A DNA stretch of 11,673 nt, taken from the NCBI GenBank assembly GCA_964497515.1, contig CAZCCV010000050.1:1-11673 (forward strand). The letters are read 5' to 3'. The DNA comes from CAZCCV01 sp964497515. GTDB taxonomy: Bacteria > Armatimonadota > UBA5829 > DTLH01. The translations under genes and the position numbers were made by a program. The first letter of the stretch is position 1. Each line of letters starts with the position of its first letter. This document shows, in pieces, positions 1-8,257 of the stretch. The notes under the pieces were generated by a model. It was not told the DNA's origin, searched no databases, and saw only the letters and a list, made by a program, of their open reading frames with translations.

Positions 1-182
1 CAACCTCACTAACAGGCGGATGTTTGCATTTGTCTTGCTGTACTGAGCAATGCAGCCCAGCCTCTCCTTTTCTGGTAGTGTACCGTATTTTGTGTAAGAG
101 TGGCTGAAGGGTGAGGATTGGTGCGTTCCGATGGCTGAAGTTGAGTTGACTAAACAATGCCGGCTAAGGAGAACGCACTAGA

Positions 183-776
183 ATGAATGCTACAGTATTT
201 GGAACAATATCAGAGTTACTAATTACGGTCAATGATGTAAAGGATCCAATAGACACAGTGTGCTGCGCACACAACCAGTAGCCTCCTGTAGTCCATGGTG
301 ACCTCAAACCATCTAATATTCTGCTGGTCGCCGTGAGTCGTCTGTCGCTGAAGATAGGTGATTTTGGTCTGGCTAGAGCGGTCTCCTCCATCACAGGGAC
401 CACTGCTGCGGCTGGCACGCTGTTCCATATAGCACCCGAAAGCCTTTGGGGCTTCTCGCTGCCAGCAAGTGATGTGTTCTGTGCGGGCATGATTCTCTAC
501 CAACTGCGGACGGGCGTCTCTCCATTTACACTGCCGGAGGATTTCGAGACACATAGGAACTCGGGTTTTCGTCGATCTATTGAGAGAAGCAGGAGAGAGG
601 CATCTGCTCCACCGAGCCAGTTCGAGCCGACTGTTTCTGGGGAACTGGATACAGTAATTCTAAAATCACCGTCGTTTGATTACCGAAATCGGTACCGGGA
701 CGCAACTGAATTTCTCGAAGCAATATCAAGATCAGCGCCGCTAGATGCACGCGCGGAGTCTGATGAGGCAGATTAA
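183..776 (+). pseudogene. Remnant of a Ser/Thr protein kinase, C-lobe only, interrupted by TAG
   Basis: The frame ending at the TAA at 774-776 encodes the C-terminal lobe of a Hanks-type Ser/Thr kinase. It has a catalytic loop HGDLKPSNILL (294-326, HGD in place of the usual HRD), a DFG motif (360-371), an APE motif (432-440) and a SDVFCAGMILYQLRTGVSPF segment matching the family's subdomain IX. The same frame continues upstream to an ATG at 183 preceded by AAGGAG (166-171), but a TAG at 279-281 cuts it just before the catalytic loop. The residues around the stop (AHNQ, stop, PPVVHGD) still read like kinase. The glycine-rich loop and the ATP-binding lysine of the N-lobe are absent, so the product should not be an active kinase. 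An internal GTG at 333 could start a shorter product, but it lies after the catalytic loop. The kinase identity is well supported. Whether the stop is real, or part of a longer broken gene, cannot be told from the window. Confidence 0.75.
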
Positions 777-788
777 AGCACAAGAGAT

Positions 789-1286
789 ATGAACCATATA
801 CCTGTGTATCAAGACGCAGACTACCTGGAATTGGCCTGCAAGAGCGATTTGACACAGGATGAGTCTCAAGTGCTGTATGAACTCTACAGTGACATTGAAA
901 CACCTGTCGCTGTTGATCAGATGGGAGCCTTCTCCATACTAACGCTCACTGGTTTGACAGGTACCGAACTTGCCACATTCGCAGGAAGACCTCTCGGAGC
1001 GCTACTTTCGGATAATCGTCCTTCAATCGCTGATTTGAGAGTTCTCAAAGACATCGGCAAACTGCTGTATAGCAATCCATATTCGTTACGTGCGAGACGT
1101 GCTGGAATGCTCCTGTACGGCTGTGCGATTGCTAAAGCGTTGGATACATACGGCGAAAGAATATCGGGGCTCAAGTATTTGCAGCTAGGACGTTTGAAGG
1201 CTGATCTCTTGGGTTGTCCGTGCTTGCCTCTAATATTGCACAACGGCTCTAAGTCACTTGAATTAGGCAGTATGCAGTGCTGTTGA
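789..1286 (+). CDS. Hypothetical protein, 165 aa, possibly truncated
   Basis: I do not recognise a family. The ORF starts at ATG 789, 12 nt after the kinase-remnant stop, with only a weak SD (AAGAG at about 782). The first 130 residues look like a normal, helix-rich soluble protein, with acidic stretches, an LTGLTGTELATFAGRPLG segment and a basic LRARRAGMLLYG segment. There is no signal peptide or membrane helix. The last 35 residues (CPCLPLILHNGSKSLELG onward) look less protein-like. A different frame just beyond (1262-1328) reads IRQYAVLLKGIRRFLSEG and then stops, which looks more like a natural C-terminus and suggests a frameshift near 1200-1260. It was probably co-transcribed with the neighbouring kinase gene before both decayed. 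It could also be a genuine small protein. No function is inferred. Confidence 0.45.
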   Translation: MNHIPVYQDADYLELACKSDLTQDESQVLYELYSDIETPVAVDQMGAFSILTLTGLTGTELATFAGRPLGALLSDNRPSIADLRVLKDIGKLLYSNPYSLRARRAGMLLYGCAIAKALDTYGERISGLKYLQLGRLKADLLGCPCLPLILHNGSKSLELGSMQCC

Positions 1287-1615
1287 AAGGCATTCGGAGA
1301 TTTTTATCAGAGGGGTTATCAAATGCGTGACGAAAAATAGGGAAGCAACGGAGACAGTGGCCGCATCGACCACTTTCACGCTACTACAACGATAGGGTAT
1401 CCTCCCACTTACCGCATTCACCAGCCCCGTACCGCCAAGCTGACACTTTCAAAATGGACCTGTTCACGAACGAGCCTAGGAAGACCTCGATTGTCTCCTG
1501 AAAATTACTTCTCTATCATTTGGCCTCAACAATCCTATCTCATAGAGAGATGAGCTCTTTCCATTTCAACAGTAGTTCACACGTTATGCTGCAGATCATT
1601 CATAAGTTCGAGCGC

Positions 1616-1644
1616 TTGACAAGACACCGCAATTGTGACATAAT
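1616..1644 (+). promoter_or_regulatory. Sigma70-type promoter for drmE
   Basis: A perfect -35 box TTGACA (1616-1621), a 17-bp spacer and a -10 box CATAAT (1639-1644, five of six consensus bases). Transcription would start near 1651, giving a leader of about 150 nt before the drmE start. It is the only strong plus-strand promoter seen upstream of the defence genes. Confidence 0.8.
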
Positions 1645-1769
1645 CAAGTAGGCAAGCGAAAATTGTTCTGACTGCCTTCTGTAACCTTGTGAATCCGAGT
1701 TTGGCCTTGCGATAGAGTGTATGTAGCGGACAGCAACAGTCATAAACACCACACAGCTGTAAAACCGTG

Positions 1770-1796
1770 CTCTCCAGGTTTCAACCGGAGAGGAGG
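1770..1796 (+). promoter_or_regulatory. drmE ribosome binding site within a potential hairpin
   Basis: AGGAGG at 1791-1796 lies 5 nt before the GTG start at 1802 and decides that start. CTCTCC (1770-1775) is the exact complement of GGAGAG (1787-1792). Inside, GGT (1777-1779) pairs with ACC (1784-1786) around a TTCA loop, with one bulged A. This gives nine base pairs. The 3' arm covers the first two bases of the SD core and the purines just before it, so folding would limit ribosome access. The SD and start are clear; a regulatory role for the hairpin is inference. Confidence 0.65.
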
Positions 1797-1801
1797 TTTG
1801 C

Positions 1802-4399
1802 GTGAATACTGTCCAGCGTGCACAAGAAGAATTGGCTACTTACTTCCGGCGCCGGTTTCCAGTGCTTGACCATATCCTCTTTTCTAATGAATCGGCCTCC
1901 CGCAACTATCCCATTCCGCTAGTTTTTGGATACTTCCTTGCAGCGGGTGAATCTGATCCGGGCAATGACTGTTGCTTTGTTCTGCCATCTGCACAAGACT
2001 CAGCGTTTATGATGAGCATACTTCTGTTTATTTCTAGTCATATGAACCTATCCAACAAATTTGTAGAGTCATACCTGGAAAATGCCCTTCACAATGGAGA
2101 CAGAGTCAGGCTTCTTCCTGATGGTGGAGTTTACTTCTACAGGGGGCGGCATCCCGAGTCTTCCGACAAGGTCATATTAGAAGTGGAAGTAAAGGGTAAT
2201 GCGTGCACAGTGACATTTCCTGTTAAGCAAGTTCTCAGACTGGAACCAACGGCTCGCAAAACGCCAAAAGGGAAACTGTCCTTGTACCCAGACAAATACA
2301 CGGAATCACTCTGCCCTATGGATAAACTGCTGGATACTGAGACATTTGGTAATACGAGTATATTCAAAAACAACGTTTTACTATTGTCAGAGCTCAGTGC
2401 TTGGGAAGCTTTTATAGAAGAGACTCGCTTGATTCGAAATGGGCACTCCGAAAGCTCAATGCCTGTTATCGGAGAGTATTTGCCTTGGGCCAGGATCAGA
2501 GACGACGGTAGTTTTGAAATGAACGATCGATTTCAAACGTATGGTGAACCCGCAGTCGCAGTGTCACACCGTGTGGAAAACATAACTGAAGCTTGCCGAC
2601 GAGCCGATAAGGACTGCCTGACTGTAGTGGTGGATGGAACACAGAAGTTAACTCGAAACATACAGGCATATGACGAAATCCTTGAACGGCAAAAACTCGT
2701 GGTAATCACTGACTACACCCGGCAAAACCAGGTATCATTGATGACCGAACGAGGCTGCACAACCTGGTATTTGAACCCAAACGAACGTCAATTAGATATA
2801 GCAGTGTCAGATAGGAAAGGGATCGATTCTGGAACTCAATTTTCCAGTGCTATGTCGAATTTTGGTAGCCTCTCAATTCGTACGGAACAATGTCAAGATT
2901 ATCTACTGGAGTTGGCAGCAAGACACTTGGATACAGCTAGCCGAAGTCAGCGACAAGAGGTGCCAGAAGATGAGGAGACAAATCGGCTAATGGGAAATTT
3001 GTGGGGGTTTCTTGTGAGAGCTTCAGATCTTTTTGGGGAAATCGCTCCAGATCTCGCTGCAACTTTCACTAACAAACTGGATGAGCTCTCTCGCCAAATA
3101 GATTGTTGTCGTTTGTGGATTTCAGATAGCCTATATGAGTTATTGCAGGAGGCGAACGAAACACTGAGGATAGTTTATGATAATTTCAATCAAGGAGTCG
3201 GACAATCCAAAGCTAATGCATTGTTACGGGTGTTAGCAGGCGAATATCAACCTGCCGTTATCGTGCAGTATAAAGAGAATCGTGAGCCGCTGAAAGAATG
3301 GTTGATTGGAAAGAACGCTGCTTCCGTGCCTGTACATACACGGGGGTCAATTAAACGTGATCGGTCGTTTAGCTCTGTGGTGGTTACTTCGTGGCGGGGT
3401 CGCGGGAAATTCGAAAGTATCATTCACTGTCACGCAGCACCAACAGTCATCTGTCTGACATACCCTTTTGAGGAGCAGTGGCTGGATCAGTACAAAAACG
3501 GGCTCAACAAAAGAGTGATACGTCAAAATGCTAATCCTGCTCAGCGAGCCAAGATAATTGGTTGCTTAACCAGTAGTCTTGAAGCATTGGATAGTGCGAA
3601 AACAGATAGGGCAGATACGAGGCCTCAAGAATCGACAGTCGATCCTGAGAAGTATCTGATGAGCAGAAAAAAAGGAGAGGCAGTGGCTGAACTGGACTCC
3701 GACGACGCTTGCGATGCGTTCTACGTCGGATTCGTAGGGCTAACTTACGCATATCTTCTGGAAGGAAGGGAACTGCCTGTAGTAAATAGACTGATTCAAG
3801 AAGTGCTGCATAAGTCTCAAACCATTCCGAAGAGGTGCGTACACGAGTTGAGTATCGGAGACTATGTGCTTTTCCGAGAGTCCGGAGATAGTGATGTAAT
3901 TCGAGCATTGGCACAGCATCAGATGGGGGAAGCAGAATATGACAGGTTGCGGGAGTTGTCTTCCAAGTGGAAGGCACCCCTGCAGGATCTCACTCGCAAA
4001 AAGGATCTAGTGGCACTTGCTGAGCTTCTAGGTCGAAGCGTACAGACAGTTCGCAACTGGGTAAGCAACGATGATCTCATAGGACCCGGAGAAGAAGGGG
4101 ACATCGAAGCAATTGCCAAGCTCACTTCAGATACTGAGCTTTCAGCGTGCAAAAAAGACGTATTCAATGCAATAAAGGAAGTGCGTTCGGCACACATTCA
4201 AGCAGGCAGAAAATTGACAGATCTGCTCCTCGAAACACTCCGGGACAGAATTTACGAAATCGGTGATGAGGAAAAACAGCTAGAGTTGCCCTTCGGCAAA
4301 GTCTGGATAGTTGAGGTTGAGCAGATCTCTGACCAACCTGAACGACGTTCGCGGGGACAAGTTAACAGACTATTCTGGGAACCGGTACGCGCCTTGTAG
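1802..4399 (+). CDS. drmE: DISARM anti-phage protein DrmE, 865 aa
   Basis: A large soluble protein with no signal peptide, read from a GTG start with a strong SD 5 nt upstream. I assign it to DrmE, the accessory DISARM subunit of unknown activity, from its size, its place before drmA and drmB, and family-like segments: VVVDGTQKLTRNIQAYDEIL from residue 275, and a C-terminus of the type GKVWIVEVEQ...NRLFWE. No Walker A, DEAD box, nuclease or methyltransferase motif is visible. A segment of about residues 515-575 (SSVVVTSWRGRG, then HCHAAPTVICLTYPFEEQWL) has the alternating strand-helix look of a helicase second RecA lobe but lacks an arginine-finger motif. Residues about 737-760 (LAELLGRSVQTVRNWVS) resemble a helix-turn-helix. 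DrmE marks class 2 DISARM. The family call is fairly sure; the biochemical role is not known. The protein ends 414 bp before drmA. Confidence 0.85.
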   Translation: MNTVQRAQEELATYFRRRFPVLDHILFSNESASRNYPIPLVFGYFLAAGESDPGNDCCFVLPSAQDSAFMMSILLFISSHMNLSNKFVESYLENALHNGDRVRLLPDGGVYFYRGRHPESSDKVILEVEVKGNACTVTFPVKQVLRLEPTARKTPKGKLSLYPDKYTESLCPMDKLLDTETFGNTSIFKNNVLLLSELSAWEAFIEETRLIRNGHSESSMPVIGEYLPWARIRDDGSFEMNDRFQTYGEPAVAVSHRVENITEACRRADKDCLTVVVDGTQKLTRNIQAYDEILERQKLVVITDYTRQNQVSLMTERGCTTWYLNPNERQLDIAVSDRKGIDSGTQFSSAMSNFGSLSIRTEQCQDYLLELAARHLDTASRSQRQEVPEDEETNRLMGNLWGFLVRASDLFGEIAPDLAATFTNKLDELSRQIDCCRLWISDSLYELLQEANETLRIVYDNFNQGVGQSKANALLRVLAGEYQPAVIVQYKENREPLKEWLIGKNAASVPVHTRGSIKRDRSFSSVVVTSWRGRGKFESIIHCHAAPTVICLTYPFEEQWLDQYKNGLNKRVIRQNANPAQRAKIIGCLTSSLEALDSAKTDRADTRPQESTVDPEKYLMSRKKGEAVAELDSDDACDAFYVGFVGLTYAYLLEGRELPVVNRLIQEVLHKSQTIPKRCVHELSIGDYVLFRESGDSDVIRALAQHQMGEAEYDRLRELSSKWKAPLQDLTRKKDLVALAELLGRSVQTVRNWVSNDDLIGPGEEGDIEAIAKLTSDTELSACKKDVFNAIKEVRSAHIQAGRKLTDLLLETLRDRIYEIGDEEKQLELPFGKVWIVEVEQISDQPERRSRGQVNRLFWEPVRAL

Positions 4400-4586
4400 T
4401 CCTAGACATACTGTGCAGGATCGCACTTTGAATCGGGTGCGAAACATCTAAGTATCTATGCACTATCCTTTGCGCTTAGTAGTCTGACTATTAGTTGATT
4501 ACAGTCGCTATATGAGCCCAGATATAAGCGAAGAATGACACAGGATAATACAATTGTAAGGCTTTAAATTGTGGTGTCAGTCGTGC

Positions 4587-4622
4587 GTAGTCGCGCTTGC
4601 ACCGTATAAGTCTGCCGACTAC
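4587..4622. repeat. Inverted repeat, 7-bp perfect arms
   Basis: GTAGTCG at 4587-4593 and CGACTAC at 4616-4622 are perfect inverted copies around a 22-nt centre. It could be a hairpin or an operator in the drmE-drmA gap. Seven base pairs can arise by chance, so this is only suggestive. Confidence 0.4.
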
Positions 4623-4669
4623 ATTTCAAATCAAGTGCTCAATGCATAAGCATTGTCTGTGGTGTGAGA

Positions 4670-4681
4670 CACATCGATGTG
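4670..4681. repeat. Perfect 12-bp palindrome CACATCGATGTG
   Basis: A fully symmetric 12-bp site about 130 bp before the drmA start, of a size typical for a dimeric regulator's operator. No regulator gene in the window can be paired with it. Confidence 0.4.
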
Positions 4682-4800
4682 AGTGACTCGAGATCTCTTT
4701 CACATTCGCATATAGAATCGTCTTGTGCTCTGATGCATCAGCTTGCACAGTGCCACAACAGGACCAATGCTATTACAAGGCATAGTAATTAACGGGATGA

Positions 4801-4806
4801 AGGGAG
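4801..4806 (+). promoter_or_regulatory. drmA ribosome binding site
   Basis: AGGGAG lies 7 nt before the GTG at 4814 and supports that start over later ATG codons. The protein from this GTG begins with the family's conserved N-terminus. Confidence 0.7.
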
Positions 4807-4813
4807 AATCGAC

Positions 4814-7800
4814 GTGGAGAGTGCCACACGTGTACGTGATCAGATATATGACTTCCTTAAACGCGAGATGATTGGTCCAGACCCTGGACCGCCAGCCGTT
4901 CAGCTCAACGGAGAGGAAATTCTGCGGCCACAGGACAGTCCGACTCTCCGATATGCAGCTGGAGTTTTGTTCCCTTCGAAGACTATGATTGCTGACCATG
5001 AGTCACCTGCATCTGTTCAAACAGACTCGGACATATACGATGAGCAAGGACTGGAAGAAATCATACCAGAACCTGGACAGCAATCCACTGATGTAACGCC
5101 AAGTTACGAACAACAGCCAGAGACAGAGCAAGAGATTAATCGTGCAAATGAATTTATGCCAAGTGGTATGGGGCTCAGCACTCTTATCAGACTACCTGAA
5201 AGGCTGTTGGTGAAAGTGTCTGCTGGCCGATACTATAAGAGAGAACTGGAAGGGGCTGGCCGCAAAGGAAGAGACGGGAAGTACAAGCCCTATATGGGGT
5301 GGTGGAGGCAACCAGTCGATGCAGATTTGGTTTTTGAATGTGATGAATTGCTTGGTGCTGCTGCCCTATCGGCCGAAAAACAAGTAGAAATCAATGGAGA
5401 GAATACTGGACTGTTCGTACACATTTTGAGTAGGTCATACGCCGCGTCGTCGACGGACAGCAGAGCACGTATAGTGACTGTGACTCTAATAAATAGAAAC
5501 ACCTACACTCGTGGCAAAGATGATGGAGCATTTTTCCAGTGCAAATTCTCGGTGCAGGATCCCGATAGTAGCCATTGCTTTCTAGAGTATCCAGAGAGAC
5601 CCAGAAATGATATGGAAGAAGATCCAGAAGAAGCAAGCATGCGGCTTCTGTACCGCCGGCATAAGGTTTATGCTATCGGACACGGCTGTGCGGCCGATTG
5701 GATAGACTCACCAGATGATGCAACATCCAAGGTGTGGACCGAGTCCCTTCCGAGCTTTGAAATGAAACCGGTGTTGCCATTTGAAATTGAAGGTTTGGAA
5801 CTCTCTATGCTTGCTCTCTCTGATGGTAATTCCAAAACGCCAATCGAACTCTGTGAGAGACTAGCCGAAGAATACCTGAATTGGATCAACAAAGAAGCTC
5901 AAAGAATCGCTGATCAGAACGACGTTCCGCCCGATTTGGCAAATGCAGCTCACGATCATATCCGCAAATGTCGGATGTGTCACGACAGAATTCGATATGG
6001 TGTAGAGTTGTTGAAGACCAATCCAGAACTCCAGAAAGCATTCTCTTTAATGAACCAAGCGATGCTAATGCAGTGGAATCACTATCGCCTCGCTTCCGAA
6101 CCGCATTATCAAAGAAAGTGGGAACGAAAAGATAACGATATCGTACTGGAGCGACGCTATGAGGCTCCTGACTATGAAAGCTGCGACAGAAATTGGTGGC
6201 CATTCCAGCTTGCTTTCATCCTGATGAATCTCCGATCCATGTGGAAATCAACACCTGAGGATATTGCTGAAAGAGAGATCTTGGATCTTATCTGGTTTCC
6301 GACAGGCGGTGGTAAAACAGAGGCATACTTGGGACTCACAGCTTTTACCATATTCCTAAGACGTCTTCGCGAGCCGACTAATGCCGGTACAACTGTTCTA
6401 ATGCGGTATACGCTTCGCCTTTTGACAACACAGCAGTATCAACGCGCAGCTTCATTAATTTGTGCGTGTGAATACATCCGCCGGCGCAATGAGGAAGAAT
6501 TAGGCGACAGGCCAATAACTATTGGGTTGTGGGTAGGAAAAGATGCTTCTCCAAACACAGAAGAGGAAGCTGCCAAAGCTCTCAATAGTATGCTCATTCG
6601 TAACGCACAAAATCCATTTGTGGTACTGAATTGTCCGTGGTGTGGGGCACAGATGGGACCTGTGGAACGTGTTTCTAAAAAAGATCGACGAGAGTGCAGA
6701 GGTTATCATCAACTTGGCAACCCAAAAAGAGTGCAATTCCAATGTGATGATCCTGATTGTGAGTTCAATGACAAAAGAGGGCTGCCTCTCAAAGTAGTTG
6801 ATGAGGCGATCTACCGAGATCCGGCGACTCTTATTATCGGAACTGTTGATAAGTTTGCAATGTTGCCGTGGCGACCCGAAGCACGCGCATTGTTCGGGCT
6901 AACAGAAGACGGACAGGCGCCGCCAGAGCTGATAATCCAAGATGAGTTGCACCTCATTTCTGGACCACTTGGCTCAATGGTTGGTCACTACGAAACCATT
7001 ATTAATGAGCTATGTGTAGATCGAAGAGGTAAAACGCCAGTACCTCCAAGAATAATTGCTTCAACTGCAACAATTTCGCGTGCCGAAGAGCAGGTACGAG
7101 GACTGTATGGCAAGGAACCCTCTAAAATGTTTCTGTTCCCGCCTCAGGGATTAGACGCAGGCAATTCATTCTTTGCGTACGAGGCTAAGGACAAACCGGG
7201 GCGACTCTATGTGGGAGTCTTTGCATCGGCTCTGACATCGCACATAACCGCTCAAGCAAGGGTTATGTCGGTTCTTCTCCAAGCAGCCAAGCTGCAGGAT
7301 AGTGTAGAGCCCGAGAGTATTGATCCCTACTGGACTCTTATGTCATATTTCAATAGCCTGAGGGAGCTTGGTCACGCTGCAACGCTGGTTCAAGCTCGTA
7401 TCCCAGAATATATGGACGTTATTGTGGAACGAATGGGATTACGATGGCTGGGCGGAGAAGAGGCAGCGGCCAAACATAGATTCATTCGTCGACATAGTGA
7501 GTTGACCAGCCGGATCCAGAGTGCAAATGTGCCTGAGATCTTACAGAGCCTGTTCACTAAATATGATGGCACCGATCCTAGCCGCGCCGTAGATGTTTGT
7601 CTTGCTACTAATATGATTCAAGTCGGACTCGATGTCCCTCGCTTAAGTCTTATGTCGATTATGCGGCAGCCTAAGACTACATCGGAGTATATTCAAGCTT
7701 CGAGTCGCGTTGGAAGAAGATGGCCTGGCTTGGTTGTAACAGTGTTCAACACAGCAAACCCTAGAGATCGATCCCATTTTGAGCATTTCCGTGCATATCA

Positions 7801-8248
7801 CGAAAGTATCTACAGTTACGTGGAACCGACCAGTGTCACTCCCTTTGCTTTACCTGTGCGTGAAAGAGCTCTACACGCTCTACTTGTTGCTATGGCTCGA
7901 CTAAAAGGCGATGAATCGATAAGAAGTCGTCCGAAGCCTGCTCCTGATGATACCTTGCTTGATGAAATCCGAGAAGTCATTCGCTTGCGAGTAAGTCTGT
8001 CAGAACCTGACGAAGCAGAAGAGACTATGACCATGCTTGATGATATTATCTCGGAATGGCAAAGGGTTCCAGCCGACAAGTATGGTGATTTTGTAGAGCC
8101 GGATCCTAAAGAAATGCCTATGATGTATCCAAGCGGTACGCAGAAGATGCCTCAATGGGGCGAAAAGCCTCTTCCGACCTTAACATCTATGCGGGATGTG
8201 GACGCGGAATGCGACATTGACGTTCTTTCAAAGTATCCAACAAGGTAG
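4814..8248 (+). CDS. drmA: DISARM helicase DrmA, 1144 aa
   Basis: A superfamily 2 helicase of the DISARM defence system. The N-terminus RDQIYDFLKREMIGPDPG (residues 8-25) followed by a RYAAGVLFP segment is typical of DrmA. Helicase motifs are intact: Walker A PTGGGKT with K501, DExH box DELH (710-713), motif III STAT (750-753), motif V ATNMIQVGLDVP (931-942) and motif VI QASSRVGRR with arginines 965, 968 and 969. Two cysteine groups are visible: C386-x2-C389-H390 before the helicase core, and C607-x2-C610 with C644 and C649 between motifs I and II, a probable zinc ribbon inserted in the first RecA lobe. The start is GTG with AGGGAG 7 nt upstream. In the family DrmA pairs with DrmB to engage incoming phage DNA and uses ATP for translocation or unwinding; acting in the cytoplasm is inferred. 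drmB follows 9 nt after the stop, so the two are surely co-transcribed. No nuclease domain is seen. Confidence 0.93.
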   Translation: MESATRVRDQIYDFLKREMIGPDPGPPAVQLNGEEILRPQDSPTLRYAAGVLFPSKTMIADHESPASVQTDSDIYDEQGLEEIIPEPGQQSTDVTPSYEQQPETEQEINRANEFMPSGMGLSTLIRLPERLLVKVSAGRYYKRELEGAGRKGRDGKYKPYMGWWRQPVDADLVFECDELLGAAALSAEKQVEINGENTGLFVHILSRSYAASSTDSRARIVTVTLINRNTYTRGKDDGAFFQCKFSVQDPDSSHCFLEYPERPRNDMEEDPEEASMRLLYRRHKVYAIGHGCAADWIDSPDDATSKVWTESLPSFEMKPVLPFEIEGLELSMLALSDGNSKTPIELCERLAEEYLNWINKEAQRIADQNDVPPDLANAAHDHIRKCRMCHDRIRYGVELLKTNPELQKAFSLMNQAMLMQWNHYRLASEPHYQRKWERKDNDIVLERRYEAPDYESCDRNWWPFQLAFILMNLRSMWKSTPEDIAEREILDLIWFPTGGGKTEAYLGLTAFTIFLRRLREPTNAGTTVLMRYTLRLLTTQQYQRAASLICACEYIRRRNEEELGDRPITIGLWVGKDASPNTEEEAAKALNSMLIRNAQNPFVVLNCPWCGAQMGPVERVSKKDRRECRGYHQLGNPKRVQFQCDDPDCEFNDKRGLPLKVVDEAIYRDPATLIIGTVDKFAMLPWRPEARALFGLTEDGQAPPELIIQDELHLISGPLGSMVGHYETIINELCVDRRGKTPVPPRIIASTATISRAEEQVRGLYGKEPSKMFLFPPQGLDAGNSFFAYEAKDKPGRLYVGVFASALTSHITAQARVMSVLLQAAKLQDSVEPESIDPYWTLMSYFNSLRELGHAATLVQARIPEYMDVIVERMGLRWLGGEEAAAKHRFIRRHSELTSRIQSANVPEILQSLFTKYDGTDPSRAVDVCLATNMIQVGLDVPRLSLMSIMRQPKTTSEYIQASSRVGRRWPGLVVTVFNTANPRDRSHFEHFRAYHESIYSYVEPTSVTPFALPVRERALHALLVAMARLKGDESIRSRPKPAPDDTLLDEIREVIRLRVSLSEPDEAEETMTMLDDIISEWQRVPADKYGDFVEPDPKEMPMMYPSGTQKMPQWGEKPLPTLTSMRDVDAECDIDVLSKYPTR

Positions 8249-8257
8249 GGTTTAGAT

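Larger units (their letters stand above)
1287..1801 (+). other. 515-bp non-coding stretch upstream of drmE
   Basis: No convincing gene is visible. Open frames here are 15 codons or fewer, for example ATG 1322 (five codons) and ATG 1454. The right third holds the drmE promoter (1616-1644) and a leader of about 150 nt that ends in an RBS hairpin (1770-1792). The left two thirds may be decayed coding sequence continuous with the degraded kinase region. I see no tRNA-like structure or intrinsic terminator in it. Confidence 0.6.
4400..4813 (+). other. 414-bp gap between drmE and drmA with inverted repeats
   Basis: No gene is found; the longest plausible plus-strand frames are under 15 codons. It holds several symmetric elements: TCGCAC/GTGCGA (4421-4426 and 4437-4442), TACAATTGTA (4549-4558), GTAGTCG/CGACTAC (4587-4593 and 4616-4622), AATGC-ATAA-GCATT (4641-4654) and CACATCGATGTG (4670-4681). 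None is followed by a U-tract, so none is a clear terminator. A -10-like GATAAT at 4544 lacks a matching -35 box. The stretch probably regulates drmAB separately from drmE, or is scar DNA from a lost gene. Confidence 0.55.

Noticed and set aside
102..140. TGGCTGAAG repeated twice near the left edge
   Set aside because: Two 9-mers in non-coding or decayed sequence without other signs of structure; likely chance.
4421..4442. TCGCAC/GTGCGA hairpin as the drmE terminator
   Set aside because: Only six pairs with a 10-nt loop and no U-tract after it.
4544..4549. GATAAT as a drmA promoter -10 box
   Set aside because: No acceptable -35 box at 16-18 bp; too weak to list.
4700..4999. Minus-strand ORF overlapping the drmA start
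   Set aside because: It is antisense to conserved DrmA N-terminal sequence, with no SD and no recognisable domain.
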